Below, piece after piece: positions 1-5,619 of a stretch of 5,619 bases of DNA. This DNA is from Bacteroidales bacterium. GTDB taxonomy: Bacteria; Bacteroidota; Bacteroidia; Bacteroidales; UBA12077. Made by a program: the position numbers and the translations under genes. Position 1 is the stretch's first letter. The number at the start of each line of letters is the position of its first letter. The stretch lies in assembly GCA_030600625.1 (NCBI GenBank), contig JAUVLS010000113.1, positions 1-5,619 of the forward strand, given 5' to 3'. The notes under the pieces are model-generated. The model had not been told where the DNA came from and did no database searches. It worked only from the letters and a program-made list of their open reading frames with translations.

Positions 1-71
1 AGTCTTTTTGAATGTCAACCTGTGGATTTAAGGTTTATACAAATCTTTCAAAATATATTACTTTCCGGCTT

Positions 72-350
72 CTATTTTTCAGATAAGCTATTTAACTCTT
101 CCAGTAATTTCATATTCATGTCGTACATCTCGGTAATAATATTACTATAATGCTCTTTAATACTTCCATTCTCGGGAGGATTATTCACTTTATACAGTAA
201 ATTTCGGCGAAGTTGTTCAACATCATGTAAAATGTCTAAAACATTCTCCTGATTATTTACAGGCGAATACTCCATAAAAGAAAAACATTCGTTTATCATT
301 TGGTTAGCCAGAAAATTAATATCCTTCTTTATGTCTCTGCAACTTGCCAT
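72..350 (-). CDS. Small helical protein of unknown function (92 aa)
   Basis: I do not recognise a named family and assign no function. The 92-residue product has no signal peptide, membrane segment or metal-binding cysteine pattern (only C4 and C21). It reads as mostly alpha-helical: a first helix around residues 5-24 (DIKKDINFLANQMINECF), a second around 36-54 with the basic stretch LRRNLLYKVNNP, a break at the NPPENG turn, and a last helix around 65-91 with regularly spaced Leu/Met, which suggests a helical bundle or short coiled coil. The ATG is the natural start: the frame has coding character to its first residue, although no Shine-Dalgarno sequence is visible, as for most genes here. 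The stop is TAG. A strong terminator lies between it and the LysM gene upstream, so it is probably expressed separately. From memory, short cytosolic proteins of this style are common in Bacteroidota, but I could not verify homology. Confidence 0.75.
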   Translation of the reverse strand: MASCRDIKKDINFLANQMINECFSFMEYSPVNNQENVLDILHDVEQLRRNLLYKVNNPPENGSIKEHYSNIITEMYDMNMKLLEELNSLSEK

Positions 351-424
351 AAAATTATTATAAAATTGAGATGAATTTTAGAGTAAGATATAGGTAAATA
401 TTTTAAAATCAAAATCTTTTAACT

Positions 425-456
425 AAAAAAAACACCCTTTTAAGTTAAAGAGTGTT
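425..456 (-). terminator. Intrinsic terminator of the LysM/PBP1 gene
   Basis: On the minus strand a 10-bp stem (AACACTCTTT paired with AAAGGGTGTT, one G-U pair) closes a 6-base loop (AACTTA). Its end runs into eight consecutive T (bases 432 down to 425). It starts 30 bases past the TAA stop of the LysM gene, so transcription of that gene should end here. It also separates the gene from the small ORF downstream. Confidence 0.88.
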
Positions 457-486
457 AAATTGTTGTATTCTCAAATTTATAATTTC

Positions 487-2484
487 TTATTCAAAACTTT
501 GTGAAAGTGGCTGTATGTTTTTTTTAAGATCATCAAGTCTAAAAATATTATACCCATCGTAATATTTTATAATATCAACACCCACATTTTCATATCCTGA
601 CGTTTCGTACCACTTAACAAATCTATAATCTGCCTGTAACAAGTCTACCTTATAATTATATATACATTGTTCAAAATCTTTTCCGTAATTCATCATTGCT
701 GTAAGAAAATATAAACCTACATCATAAGCATGAATTGCCATTTGGCTCGGTTCGCTTTTGTATGTATCACGATATTTTAAAATAAAATTCTTAACATCCT
801 TATGATGATAATCAATGAAAAATGGTGTAGCAATACATAATTCCAGGTTAAAATAATACTCAGGATCAATGTTGTTGTAACGCTGCCAACGCGATAATCC
901 AATTACCCGAACCTGATGTCCGAAAGTTTTAATTGTATTTAATTTTGTTACAACATTTGTTACGAAAGCTTCTTCGTTTGAAGGAATAACAAATACATTT
1001 TCGATTTCCTCATTTAGTGCATGCTCAAGGACATTAATACTATCCTCAAAAACAACTTCTTTAAATTGAATATTATTTACAAGTGTATCAATGGACAAGT
1101 TATTAAAAATTTTATCCTTAACCATTTGAATATTGCTATATCCTAAACTGTCTCCATTGTGCACCAGAACAATATTTTTATCTCCAAAACCTGAAACAAA
1201 TTTTGCAAACTCATCTATTTGTGAATTATAGGATGGATTAACCTGAAACAAATACGGATTTTTATCAACAAGATTTAAATTGTCCGATAAAGGAGAAATC
1301 ATCTTTATCTGATTATCTTTTGAAAATTCAGAAACTAATCGAACTTCGTGATTGAATATCGGTCCAATAATTAAATCTGTACTTGCAAACCCTGGAAAAC
1401 TTAAAATTTCTTTTATTCGCGAAGTATCATTTTGAGTATCGTAAACATGCAAATTAATCGATAAGCCTTTTTGTTTTAAGGTATCAATCGCTAATAATAA
1501 ACCCTCGTAAAACTCGACAAAAGTTACAGACCTCGGATAAATATAAAACCTATTATAAAATACTTTTTCATAGATTTTTTTCCCAAAATCGTTTACTTCG
1601 GATGAATCAATATAAAATTCTTCGTCATTTTTTTCCAGATATAATGGCAATAAAAGGGCAACCTGATATGGCTCTCGTTGCATGCCTCTTATGTGTTCGC
1701 AATCCGGGAAATTTACCGAATCAGAATAAGCTATTGATGTTCGCTTTTCATATAGAATTGTATCGCCTGATTCTTCGTCCGGTATTATTAATACAGTGGC
1801 ACTTTCAATATCTACAACCTTTGGTATCTTTAATACCTGACCAACTACTAAACCCTCACTAACAAATGGATTGTGTTCTAAAAGTATATCTTCGGTTATT
1901 TCATAAAATCGGATTAAAGAATAAAGTGTGTCTTTTGGTTTAACGGTATAATATATAAACTGACTTGCAACACGAATAGTATCTTCTAATGGTTCAACAA
2001 CCGGAATTTTTTGTATTGCCTCAACAACATCTTTTGATTTTGGAATTTTCAATATCTGATCTAAATTAATTCCATACCTAACCATTGGATCATTACATGC
2101 TATAATATCTTCCTGTGAAACATTATATTTTTTCGAAAGAGAGTATAACGTTTGTTCCTTTTTAACACGATGATAAATAAAATCATTACTGAGAATTTTA
2201 TCTTTACCTGATTTCTTTTCAACCACTGGAATCTTCAATGCTTGCCCAATCTGCAAACCAAGAAAAATTTCCGGGTTTTCTTTTGCTATTTCCTTTTGTG
2301 TAATATTATAAGCATTACTCAGCGAATAAAGAGTTTCTCCTTTTTTAACAACATGAACATAATATGGTTGTCCTCCGATAATTACTTTTTCTTTCGATCT
2401 CTCAATAATAATCGTATCACTTTGAGCAAAAGAATAATTATTAATTATTGAAAATAAAATTAGTATCAGAGTAAGTCTTTTCAC
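487..2484 (-). CDS. Secreted triple-LysM protein with PBP1-type ligand-binding domain
   Basis: This 665-residue protein is predicted to be exported, to bind peptidoglycan and perhaps to sense or carry a small ligand. Residues 1-20 form a signal peptide with a likely type I cleavage site (SFA|QS). There is no lipobox cysteine, so it should be periplasmic rather than a lipoprotein. Three LysM repeats follow at about 42-87, 103-148 and 177-222, each with the hallmark K-x-x-(E/D)-TLYSL start and an (L/V)KIP end. After a linker, residues 272 to about 655 resemble the type 1 periplasmic-binding fold of branched-chain amino acid receptors: VALLLP near 275, FVEFYEGLLLAID at 322-334, DLIIGP at 370-375 and ISPLS at 396-400. 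No ABC permease or ATPase gene is adjacent, so transport is not implied. The start is GTG (complement of CAC at 2482-2484). An in-frame TAA lies at 2503-2505 with no ATG between, and the GTG places the signal peptide correctly. The domain assignment is firm; the ligand is unknown. Confidence 0.92.
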   Translation of the reverse strand: MKRLTLILILFSIINNYSFAQSDTIIIERSKEKVIIGGQPYYVHVVKKGETLYSLSNAYNITQKEIAKENPEIFLGLQIGQALKIPVVEKKSGKDKILSNDFIYHRVKKEQTLYSLSKKYNVSQEDIIACNDPMVRYGINLDQILKIPKSKDVVEAIQKIPVVEPLEDTIRVASQFIYYTVKPKDTLYSLIRFYEITEDILLEHNPFVSEGLVVGQVLKIPKVVDIESATVLIIPDEESGDTILYEKRTSIAYSDSVNFPDCEHIRGMQREPYQVALLLPLYLEKNDEEFYIDSSEVNDFGKKIYEKVFYNRFYIYPRSVTFVEFYEGLLLAIDTLKQKGLSINLHVYDTQNDTSRIKEILSFPGFASTDLIIGPIFNHEVRLVSEFSKDNQIKMISPLSDNLNLVDKNPYLFQVNPSYNSQIDEFAKFVSGFGDKNIVLVHNGDSLGYSNIQMVKDKIFNNLSIDTLVNNIQFKEVVFEDSINVLEHALNEEIENVFVIPSNEEAFVTNVVTKLNTIKTFGHQVRVIGLSRWQRYNNIDPEYYFNLELCIATPFFIDYHHKDVKNFILKYRDTYKSEPSQMAIHAYDVGLYFLTAMMNYGKDFEQCIYNYKVDLLQADYRFVKWYETSGYENVGVDIIKYYDGYNIFRLDDLKKNIQPLSQSFE

Positions 2485-2555
2485 TTTAATAGTTTTTTCA
2501 GGTTAACTAACCCTTATGAATGATAAAAATTGTGTTACAAATAAAAAATCATAAA

Positions 2556-2563
2556 CAAAATTA
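2556..2563 (-). promoter_or_regulatory. Possible Bacteroidota -7 promoter element for the LysM gene
   Basis: On the minus strand the bases read TAATTTTG, matching the Bacteroidota sigma-ABfr -7 consensus TAnnTTTG. It lies 71 bases upstream of the GTG start. The partner -33 TTG is not at the usual distance: the nearest TTG (2576-2578) is only 12 bases away. In such AT-rich DNA an isolated match is weak evidence. Confidence 0.25.
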
Positions 2564-2694
2564 CATGAAGTCGATCAATAAAAAAAATATTACTAATCAG
2601 TTGTTTTTCTTTTATATTTAATAGTGTCTAAAGTTTTTTGACTTTATATTGTTTGTAGTTGGTAGTTATTAAATGCTAATTCATTATAGGAATT

Positions 2695-2799
2695 AAACAT
2701 TCAACACCCAACATACAATATTCAATTTTCATTATTTCTGCATATTTGACTTTCTTTTAACTTTTTTATTGATTATTGTGTGTTGTTTATTGAGTGTTT
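2695..2799. repeat. Imperfect 32-base inverted repeat, G-free and C-free arms
   Basis: Bases 2695-2726 match the reverse complement of 2768-2799 at 26 of 32 positions with no gaps, separated by 41 bases. The left arm lies within a 49-base run with no G (2691-2739). The right arm lies within a 40-base run with no C (2762-2801). Transcribed in either direction it could form a long stem with a few mismatches or wobble pairs. It may be two inverted copies of a dispersed short repeat, a decayed miniature element, or a structured 3' end of the ferritin-gene transcript. No flanking target duplication was seen. Confidence 0.55.
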
Positions 2800-2828
2800 T
2801 TCTAAAAAACATCAATGGTTAAAATAAT

Positions 2829-2855
2829 GGAATAATGCTGTTTTCACAACATTCC
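2829..2855 (-). other. Hairpin with GAAA loop downstream of the ferritin-like gene
   Basis: On the minus strand five pairs (GGAAT with ATTCC) and five more (GTTGT with ACAGC, one G-U) stack on a GAAA tetraloop, with a three-base bulge (ATT) on the 3' side. It lies about 50-80 bases past the ferritin-like stop codon. The sequence after it (ATTATTTTAACC) is only moderately T-rich, so it is at best a weak terminator or an mRNA 3'-end stabiliser. Confidence 0.35.
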
Positions 2856-2907
2856 ATTTTTCCAATATTTCAATATTACTGAGTTTTTAGATGTGTCCAT
2901 ATTGTAA

Positions 2908-3363
2908 CTAATTTTCCCTTAATACATATTCGTCATACTCTATTTCAAATCTTAGTTTATGCTTTGATTCCTCCTGAGCCAAAGATAAAAATACGTCTTT
3001 CATCTCATCATTATTTGCTCTTTTAGCTAATTCATAATATAATCTAAAAGCTGCCTTTTCTTTTTTCATTGCAAGTATTAATGCATCCTGATAACTCATC
3101 TCAGGTGATGGTTTTACACTAACCGTATAATCACCAATTTTCAGATCAACTATTTCCTTTTTCTCAAATTGATATGCTCCTTCAGCTTTAATTTTGGTTA
3201 AACGAGTTTTATGCTCCATTTCTTCCTGTGCAAATGAAGTAAATACATGACGCATATCTTCAGTTTTAGAATTTTCTGCTAATTGATTATAAAAATCAAC
3301 AGCTTCCTGTTCTCCATTTATCGCAAAATCAAGAACATCATTAATCGATTTAAATTCTTTCAT
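2908..3363 (-). CDS. Ferritin-like diiron protein, rubrerythrin family, no rubredoxin domain
   Basis: This 151-residue cytosolic protein is predicted to form a four-helix bundle holding two irons. Such proteins reduce peroxide or oxygen, or handle iron, in anaerobes. Two copies of the ligand pattern are visible: E18 with Y25 seven residues later and E48-x-x-H51, then E102 with Y109 and E132-x-x-H135. The two halves are exactly 84 residues apart and residues 9-55 match 93-139 at 19 of 47 positions without gaps. Classical rubrerythrin has an extra glutamate three residues after the third-helix ligand; here that position is A105. The C-terminal rubredoxin domain (CxxC pairs) is absent and there is no cysteine at all, so an outside electron donor is needed. 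The 74-base gap after the zinc-ribbon gene, without a clear terminator, suggests the same operon. Start is ATG without an obvious Shine-Dalgarno sequence. The family is confident; the choice between peroxidase, oxidase and iron storage is not settled. Confidence 0.9.
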   Translation of the reverse strand: MKEFKSINDVLDFAINGEQEAVDFYNQLAENSKTEDMRHVFTSFAQEEMEHKTRLTKIKAEGAYQFEKKEIVDLKIGDYTVSVKPSPEMSYQDALILAMKKEKAAFRLYYELAKRANNDEMKDVFLSLAQEESKHKLRFEIEYDEYVLREN

Positions 3364-3437
3364 AATATATTCATTTTCTTATTGTAATGTATCGATTACT
3401 ATTAAAAGATTAATCTTCTTTTTTTGAATATTATATT

Positions 3438-3848
3438 TTACTTCTCTCCAAAACCATATTCCTGATAGAATTTTTTCAGGGCTAAAGAAATATCTTCAAA
3501 CTCCACAAAATGGTTTTTACATCCACTACGAGAACAAATACTAACCTTCCCTCCCATATCCAAATTAAATGGAATTAAAGGAGCATTGCACGTTTTGCAT
3601 TTTGTTTCTTCTACTATTTGAGATTTACAATGCGAACAAAAGAAATTTGCTATTTCCCCTTCAGGGATATCAATATCACAAACATAGTTATAACTACCAT
3701 ATATTGAGCTTAATCTTATTGTTCCTTTTTTATTCCCAATTTCTAAATCTAACTTTATTCCAGGTTTCTGATCGATAAGATTATCGTTATCCATCAAAGA
3801 TTCACCACAAACCGGGCATTTTACATTTAATAAAATAGAATCGAACAT
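3438..3848 (-). CDS. Nine-cysteine zinc-ribbon-like protein, function unknown
   Basis: This 136-residue soluble protein has nine cysteines, mostly paired: C11-x-x-C14, a lone C57, C71-x-x-C74, C84-x-x-C87, and C105/C110 followed by H113 (ICSRSGCKNHFVEFED). The CPVCG, CSHCK and CKTCN knuckles are typical of zinc ribbons or rubredoxin-like iron sites, so two metal sites are likely. Between them is a beta-rich segment (residues 30-60, around IRLSSIYGSYNYVCDI). There is no signal peptide. It sits between the oxidoreductase (57 bases upstream) and the ferritin-like gene (74 bases downstream), which suggests a role in the same redox process, either as a small electron carrier or as a structural zinc protein. 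Its ATG is preceded by a strong AAAAGGAGAA sequence. I recall similar unnamed proteins beside redox genes of anaerobes but cannot confirm this. DNA binding is a possible alternative given the zinc-ribbon look. Confidence 0.82.
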   Translation of the reverse strand: MFDSILLNVKCPVCGESLMDNDNLIDQKPGIKLDLEIGNKKGTIRLSSIYGSYNYVCDIDIPEGEIANFFCSHCKSQIVEETKCKTCNAPLIPFNLDMGGKVSICSRSGCKNHFVEFEDISLALKKFYQEYGFGEK

Positions 3849-3854
3849 AATTAA

Positions 3855-3864
3855 TTCTCCTTTT
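3855..3864 (-). promoter_or_regulatory. Strong Shine-Dalgarno site of the zinc-ribbon gene
   Basis: The minus strand reads AAAAGGAGAA, with AGGAG ending 8 bases before the ATG at 3848. The LysM, ferritin-like and small helical genes have no comparable site, so this one stands out. It supports the chosen start and suggests efficient independent translation within the operon. Confidence 0.7.
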
Positions 3865-3905
3865 AATTAAATTAATTGATTTTATAACAAAAAAAATACA
3901 GCATA

Positions 3906-5619
3906 TTAATTATTGAATGCTTTATTAAACCCGTCATCAAAATATTTAACAACAAAGTCGCAACCATGCTTAAAGAGTTTATTCAAATCATCTTTTTCGG
4001 TATAAATAAATTCATAGTTTTCTTTCTTATTAATAATTGAGAATAATTCAAATATTTCTTTTCTAATATCATCAACTGATTCAACCTTTGTTTCTGTAAA
4101 CTGGTTAAATATCTGCACCAGTTGCATATAGTTCTCAATCTCAACTTTACCATTAAACTGTTTTTCAAATATCTGAATATTTTTTTGTGTATTTGTAAAA
4201 CTACCTGATGTTTCAACAGGGAACACTGCCGGAAGAATCAAATTAGCTTGTTTAGCTGTTTCTGTCATAAAATAATCCTGAACCATGATAAACTCTGCAT
4301 CTCCAAACCACTTTTGAACTTCAGCCTTATCATTAGCACATCCAACAGGATCTTCACCAAAAATATAGAATTTCTTAATTAAACTTTCATTTAATAATTC
4401 TTCCATGCATTTATCTCCTTGAGCAGGCAAACCATCAATGTTCCATATCTTTGTTAGATTCATTATATATTCTTCATCAGTCAAATCAATATACCCAATA
4501 CAATTTTTCGATGAAATTCCCATATCGAATATTCCTTGCGAATTATTCTTTTCTTTTAATGAAATCAAGCCGTTAGCAGTTTTTCCTAATTTGCCGGTAA
4601 TCATAGCCAGATTAAATAATTCTCTGCTAACATTCGATGAAACTTCTTTTTCGGAAAATACAAGAACAGCATTTATTTCATTATTATATTTCACTGCAAA
4701 TTCTTCTATACTTTCCTGACAACAAACTCCTGATTCTTTTATTAGTTCTTCGTAGTTATCTTTAGCTAAATCTTTCTTATACTCGTCAAATCCATTGCAG
4801 TTATCTTTAATAAACATGGCATTATGCAATCCTTTCTCCATTAAATAATAATTAACCGCCTTTATGAAATGATAATATGATTTAACCTTAACTGTTTTAT
4901 CTACTTTATGCTCCAGTGCACTTAACTCCTTGTTTGTTACCAATTCAACAGGGACATTTTCAATTTCGCGGGCATTATTTATCATAAAGCTAACTACAGC
5001 ATTGTCCATATTCACTTCCGAACCTAATAAGTAAATTCTACTCGCATCTTTGATTTGACTGAAAGGAACATTTGCTTCAAAATTTTCACTATACCATCTT
5101 CCCCGGCCTACATAATGGAAACTTGTTACATTATTGGTTTTTGCTCCTGCACGAGCAAGTTTCTGAATCATATACATTTCTTCGTTACTCAATCTTGCTC
5201 CCGCAAAAAATCCATTTTCGTCAGGATCAGCTGCTTTGATTTCGTCAGCGATTATATCAAACGCCTTATTCCAGCTTATAACCTCAAAGTTATCATCAAC
5301 TTTTAATAATGGTTGAGTTAATCGTTTTGTATCATTCATAATGCCATATCCAAACTTCGGATAGCGGCAAATATTTCCATCCTTATTAATTTGTCCTTCT
5401 TTGCCCGTTACTTTCCAAACAAATTCTGATTTATGACGATATTCTAATTCACAACCCACAGAACAATAATTACATAATGTATTAACAGTATCCAGTTTTA
5501 CCGGACCCGGTTTGAAAGCAACATTTTCTGTAATTGCCCCTGTCGGGCATGTTGAAATACATAATCCACAGGACTCACAATCAGTTTCGGTAAGTGAATT
5601 CCCCATACTTGGAGCAACA
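3906..5619 (-). CDS. Formate dehydrogenase alpha/NuoG-like Fe-S molybdopterin-fold subunit, 5' partial, probably non-catalytic
   Basis: Positions count from the Met codon at 5606 as residue 1. Residues 10-21 (CxxCxxCxxxCP) form the last [4Fe-4S] ferredoxin site of NuoG-type N-terminal regions. C45, C48, C52 and C80 bind the molybdopterin-domain [4Fe-4S] cluster. The remainder aligns well with E. coli FdhF, recalled from memory: NEEMYMIQKLARA at 141-153, NNSQGIFDMG at 354-363, GEDP at 417-420 and QANLILPA at 453-460. Key catalytic residues are replaced: Sec140 by G167, His141 by R168, Arg333 by K351 and Lys44 by Y82. The C-terminal dinucleotide-binding barrel (roughly 110 residues in the family) is missing, as the protein ends about 94 residues after GSFTN. 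The frame stays open upstream of 5606 (VAPS before the Met) with no ribosome site, so the true start lies outside the window. Missing N-terminal domains probably include a [2Fe-2S] ferredoxin. Likely role: electron transfer or scaffold in an NAD(P)H-linked complex, not formate oxidation. Confidence 0.85.
   Translation of the reverse strand, partial: VAPSMGNSLTETDCESCGLCISTCPTGAITENVAFKPGPVKLDTVNTLCNYCSVGCELEYRHKSEFVWKVTGKEGQINKDGNICRYPKFGYGIMNDTKRLTQPLLKVDDNFEVISWNKAFDIIADEIKAADPDENGFFAGARLSNEEMYMIQKLARAGAKTNNVTSFHYVGRGRWYSENFEANVPFSQIKDASRIYLLGSEVNMDNAVVSFMINNAREIENVPVELVTNKELSALEHKVDKTVKVKSYYHFIKAVNYYLMEKGLHNAMFIKDNCNGFDEYKKDLAKDNYEELIKESGVCCQESIEEFAVKYNNEINAVLVFSEKEVSSNVSRELFNLAMITGKLGKTANGLISLKEKNNSQGIFDMGISSKNCIGYIDLTDEEYIMNLTKIWNIDGLPAQGDKCMEELLNESLIKKFYIFGEDPVGCANDKAEVQKWFGDAEFIMVQDYFMTETAKQANLILPAVFPVETSGSFTNTQKNIQIFEKQFNGKVEIENYMQLVQIFNQFTETKVESVDDIRKEIFELFSIINKKENYEFIYTEKDDLNKLFKHGCDFVVKYFDDGFNKAFNN

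Larger units (their letters stand above)
2485..2907. other. 423-base intergenic region without a gene
   Basis: This stretch lies between the ferritin-like gene and the LysM gene and has no plausible coding frame. It contains an imperfect inverted repeat (arms 2695-2726 and 2768-2799), an A/T-rich hairpin (2795-2811), a hairpin with a GAAA loop (2829-2855) and the direct repeat GTAGTT-G-GTAGTT (2655-2667). It also contains CAATATT twice, one base apart (2862-2876), and a possible -7 promoter element near the LysM gene. No tRNA, known riboswitch or attachment site was recognised. It must hold the end of the redox-cluster transcript and the start of the LysM transcript. Confidence 0.8.

Noticed and set aside
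472..479. TAAATTTG on the minus strand as a -7 promoter element for the small helical gene.
   Set aside because: It lies upstream of the strong terminator at 425-456, so a transcript from it would be stopped before the gene, and no -33 TTG is at the right distance.
1602..1862. Open frame on the plus strand inside the LysM gene, and similar plus-strand frames at 2242-2451, 3569-3778, 4438-4719 and 5055-5306.
   Set aside because: They lie fully inside well-supported minus-strand genes, their products show no recognisable domains, and they have no ribosome sites or promoters.
2795..2811. A/T hairpin TGTTTTT-CTA-AAAAACA as a terminator of the ferritin-like gene.
   Set aside because: The stem has only two G-C-containing positions, the loop is three bases, and no separate T tract follows on the minus strand. 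It overlaps the larger inverted repeat.
2485..2907. CRISPR array, tRNA or riboswitch in the gene-free stretch.
   Set aside because: No regularly spaced repeats, no cloverleaf or CCA end, and no conserved riboswitch core was recognised.
3406..3417. 12-base palindrome AAGATTAATCTT between the zinc-ribbon and ferritin-like genes.
   Set aside because: Such palindromes are frequent in AT-rich DNA, no loop or T tract fits a minus-strand terminator, and no known operator matches.
3889..3920. Possible terminator between the oxidoreductase and zinc-ribbon genes: GCAT/ATGC arms followed by eight T on the minus strand.
   Set aside because: Only four pairs form around a 12-base A/T loop, the arms overlap the stop codon, and the T run begins four bases past the stem. 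It is too weak to separate the genes.
3983..4216. Second minus-strand frame within the 3' part of the oxidoreductase gene, considered as a sign of a frameshift.
   Set aside because: The main frame keeps family motifs up to this region, and the alternative product shows no similarity to the missing C-terminal domain.

Overview
The window is very AT-rich (roughly 30% GC by eye) and looks like a Bacteroidota chromosome, probably Bacteroidales/Marinilabiliales-like. The grounds are the AT bias, start sites that mostly lack a Shine-Dalgarno sequence, a triple-LysM protein fused to a PBP1-type binding fold, and the style of the intergenic DNA. The genus is a guess. All five genes are on the minus strand, so transcription runs from high to low coordinates.

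Right half (2908-5619): a compact redox cluster. It begins with the 3' portion of an iron-sulfur/molybdopterin oxidoreductase of the formate dehydrogenase alpha/NuoG type, whose 5' end lies beyond the window. A nine-cysteine zinc-ribbon-like protein and a two-motif ferritin-like (rubrerythrin-family) diiron protein follow. Gaps are 57 and 74 bases and no convincing terminator separates them, so they are probably co-transcribed. The oxidoreductase has lost the residues that make a formate dehydrogenase catalytic (Sec/Cys, His, Arg, Lys) and its C-terminal cofactor-binding domain. It is therefore more likely an electron-transfer or scaffold subunit than a formate dehydrogenase. A plausible but unproven reading is that electrons entering this complex are used, directly or through a small metalloprotein, by the diiron protein to reduce peroxide or oxygen in an anaerobe.

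Middle (2485-2907): 423 bases with no gene. This stretch holds an imperfect 32-base inverted repeat with a G-free arm and a C-free arm, a short direct repeat, a hairpin with a GAAA loop, and a weak candidate promoter for the next gene.

Left half (72-2484): a secreted 665-residue protein with three LysM repeats and a PBP1-like binding domain, starting at GTG and ended by a strong intrinsic terminator. A 92-residue helical protein of unknown function follows.

The best candidates for something undescribed are the catalytically degenerate, C-terminally shortened oxidoreductase with its zinc-ribbon and diiron neighbours, and the inverted repeat between the two halves.
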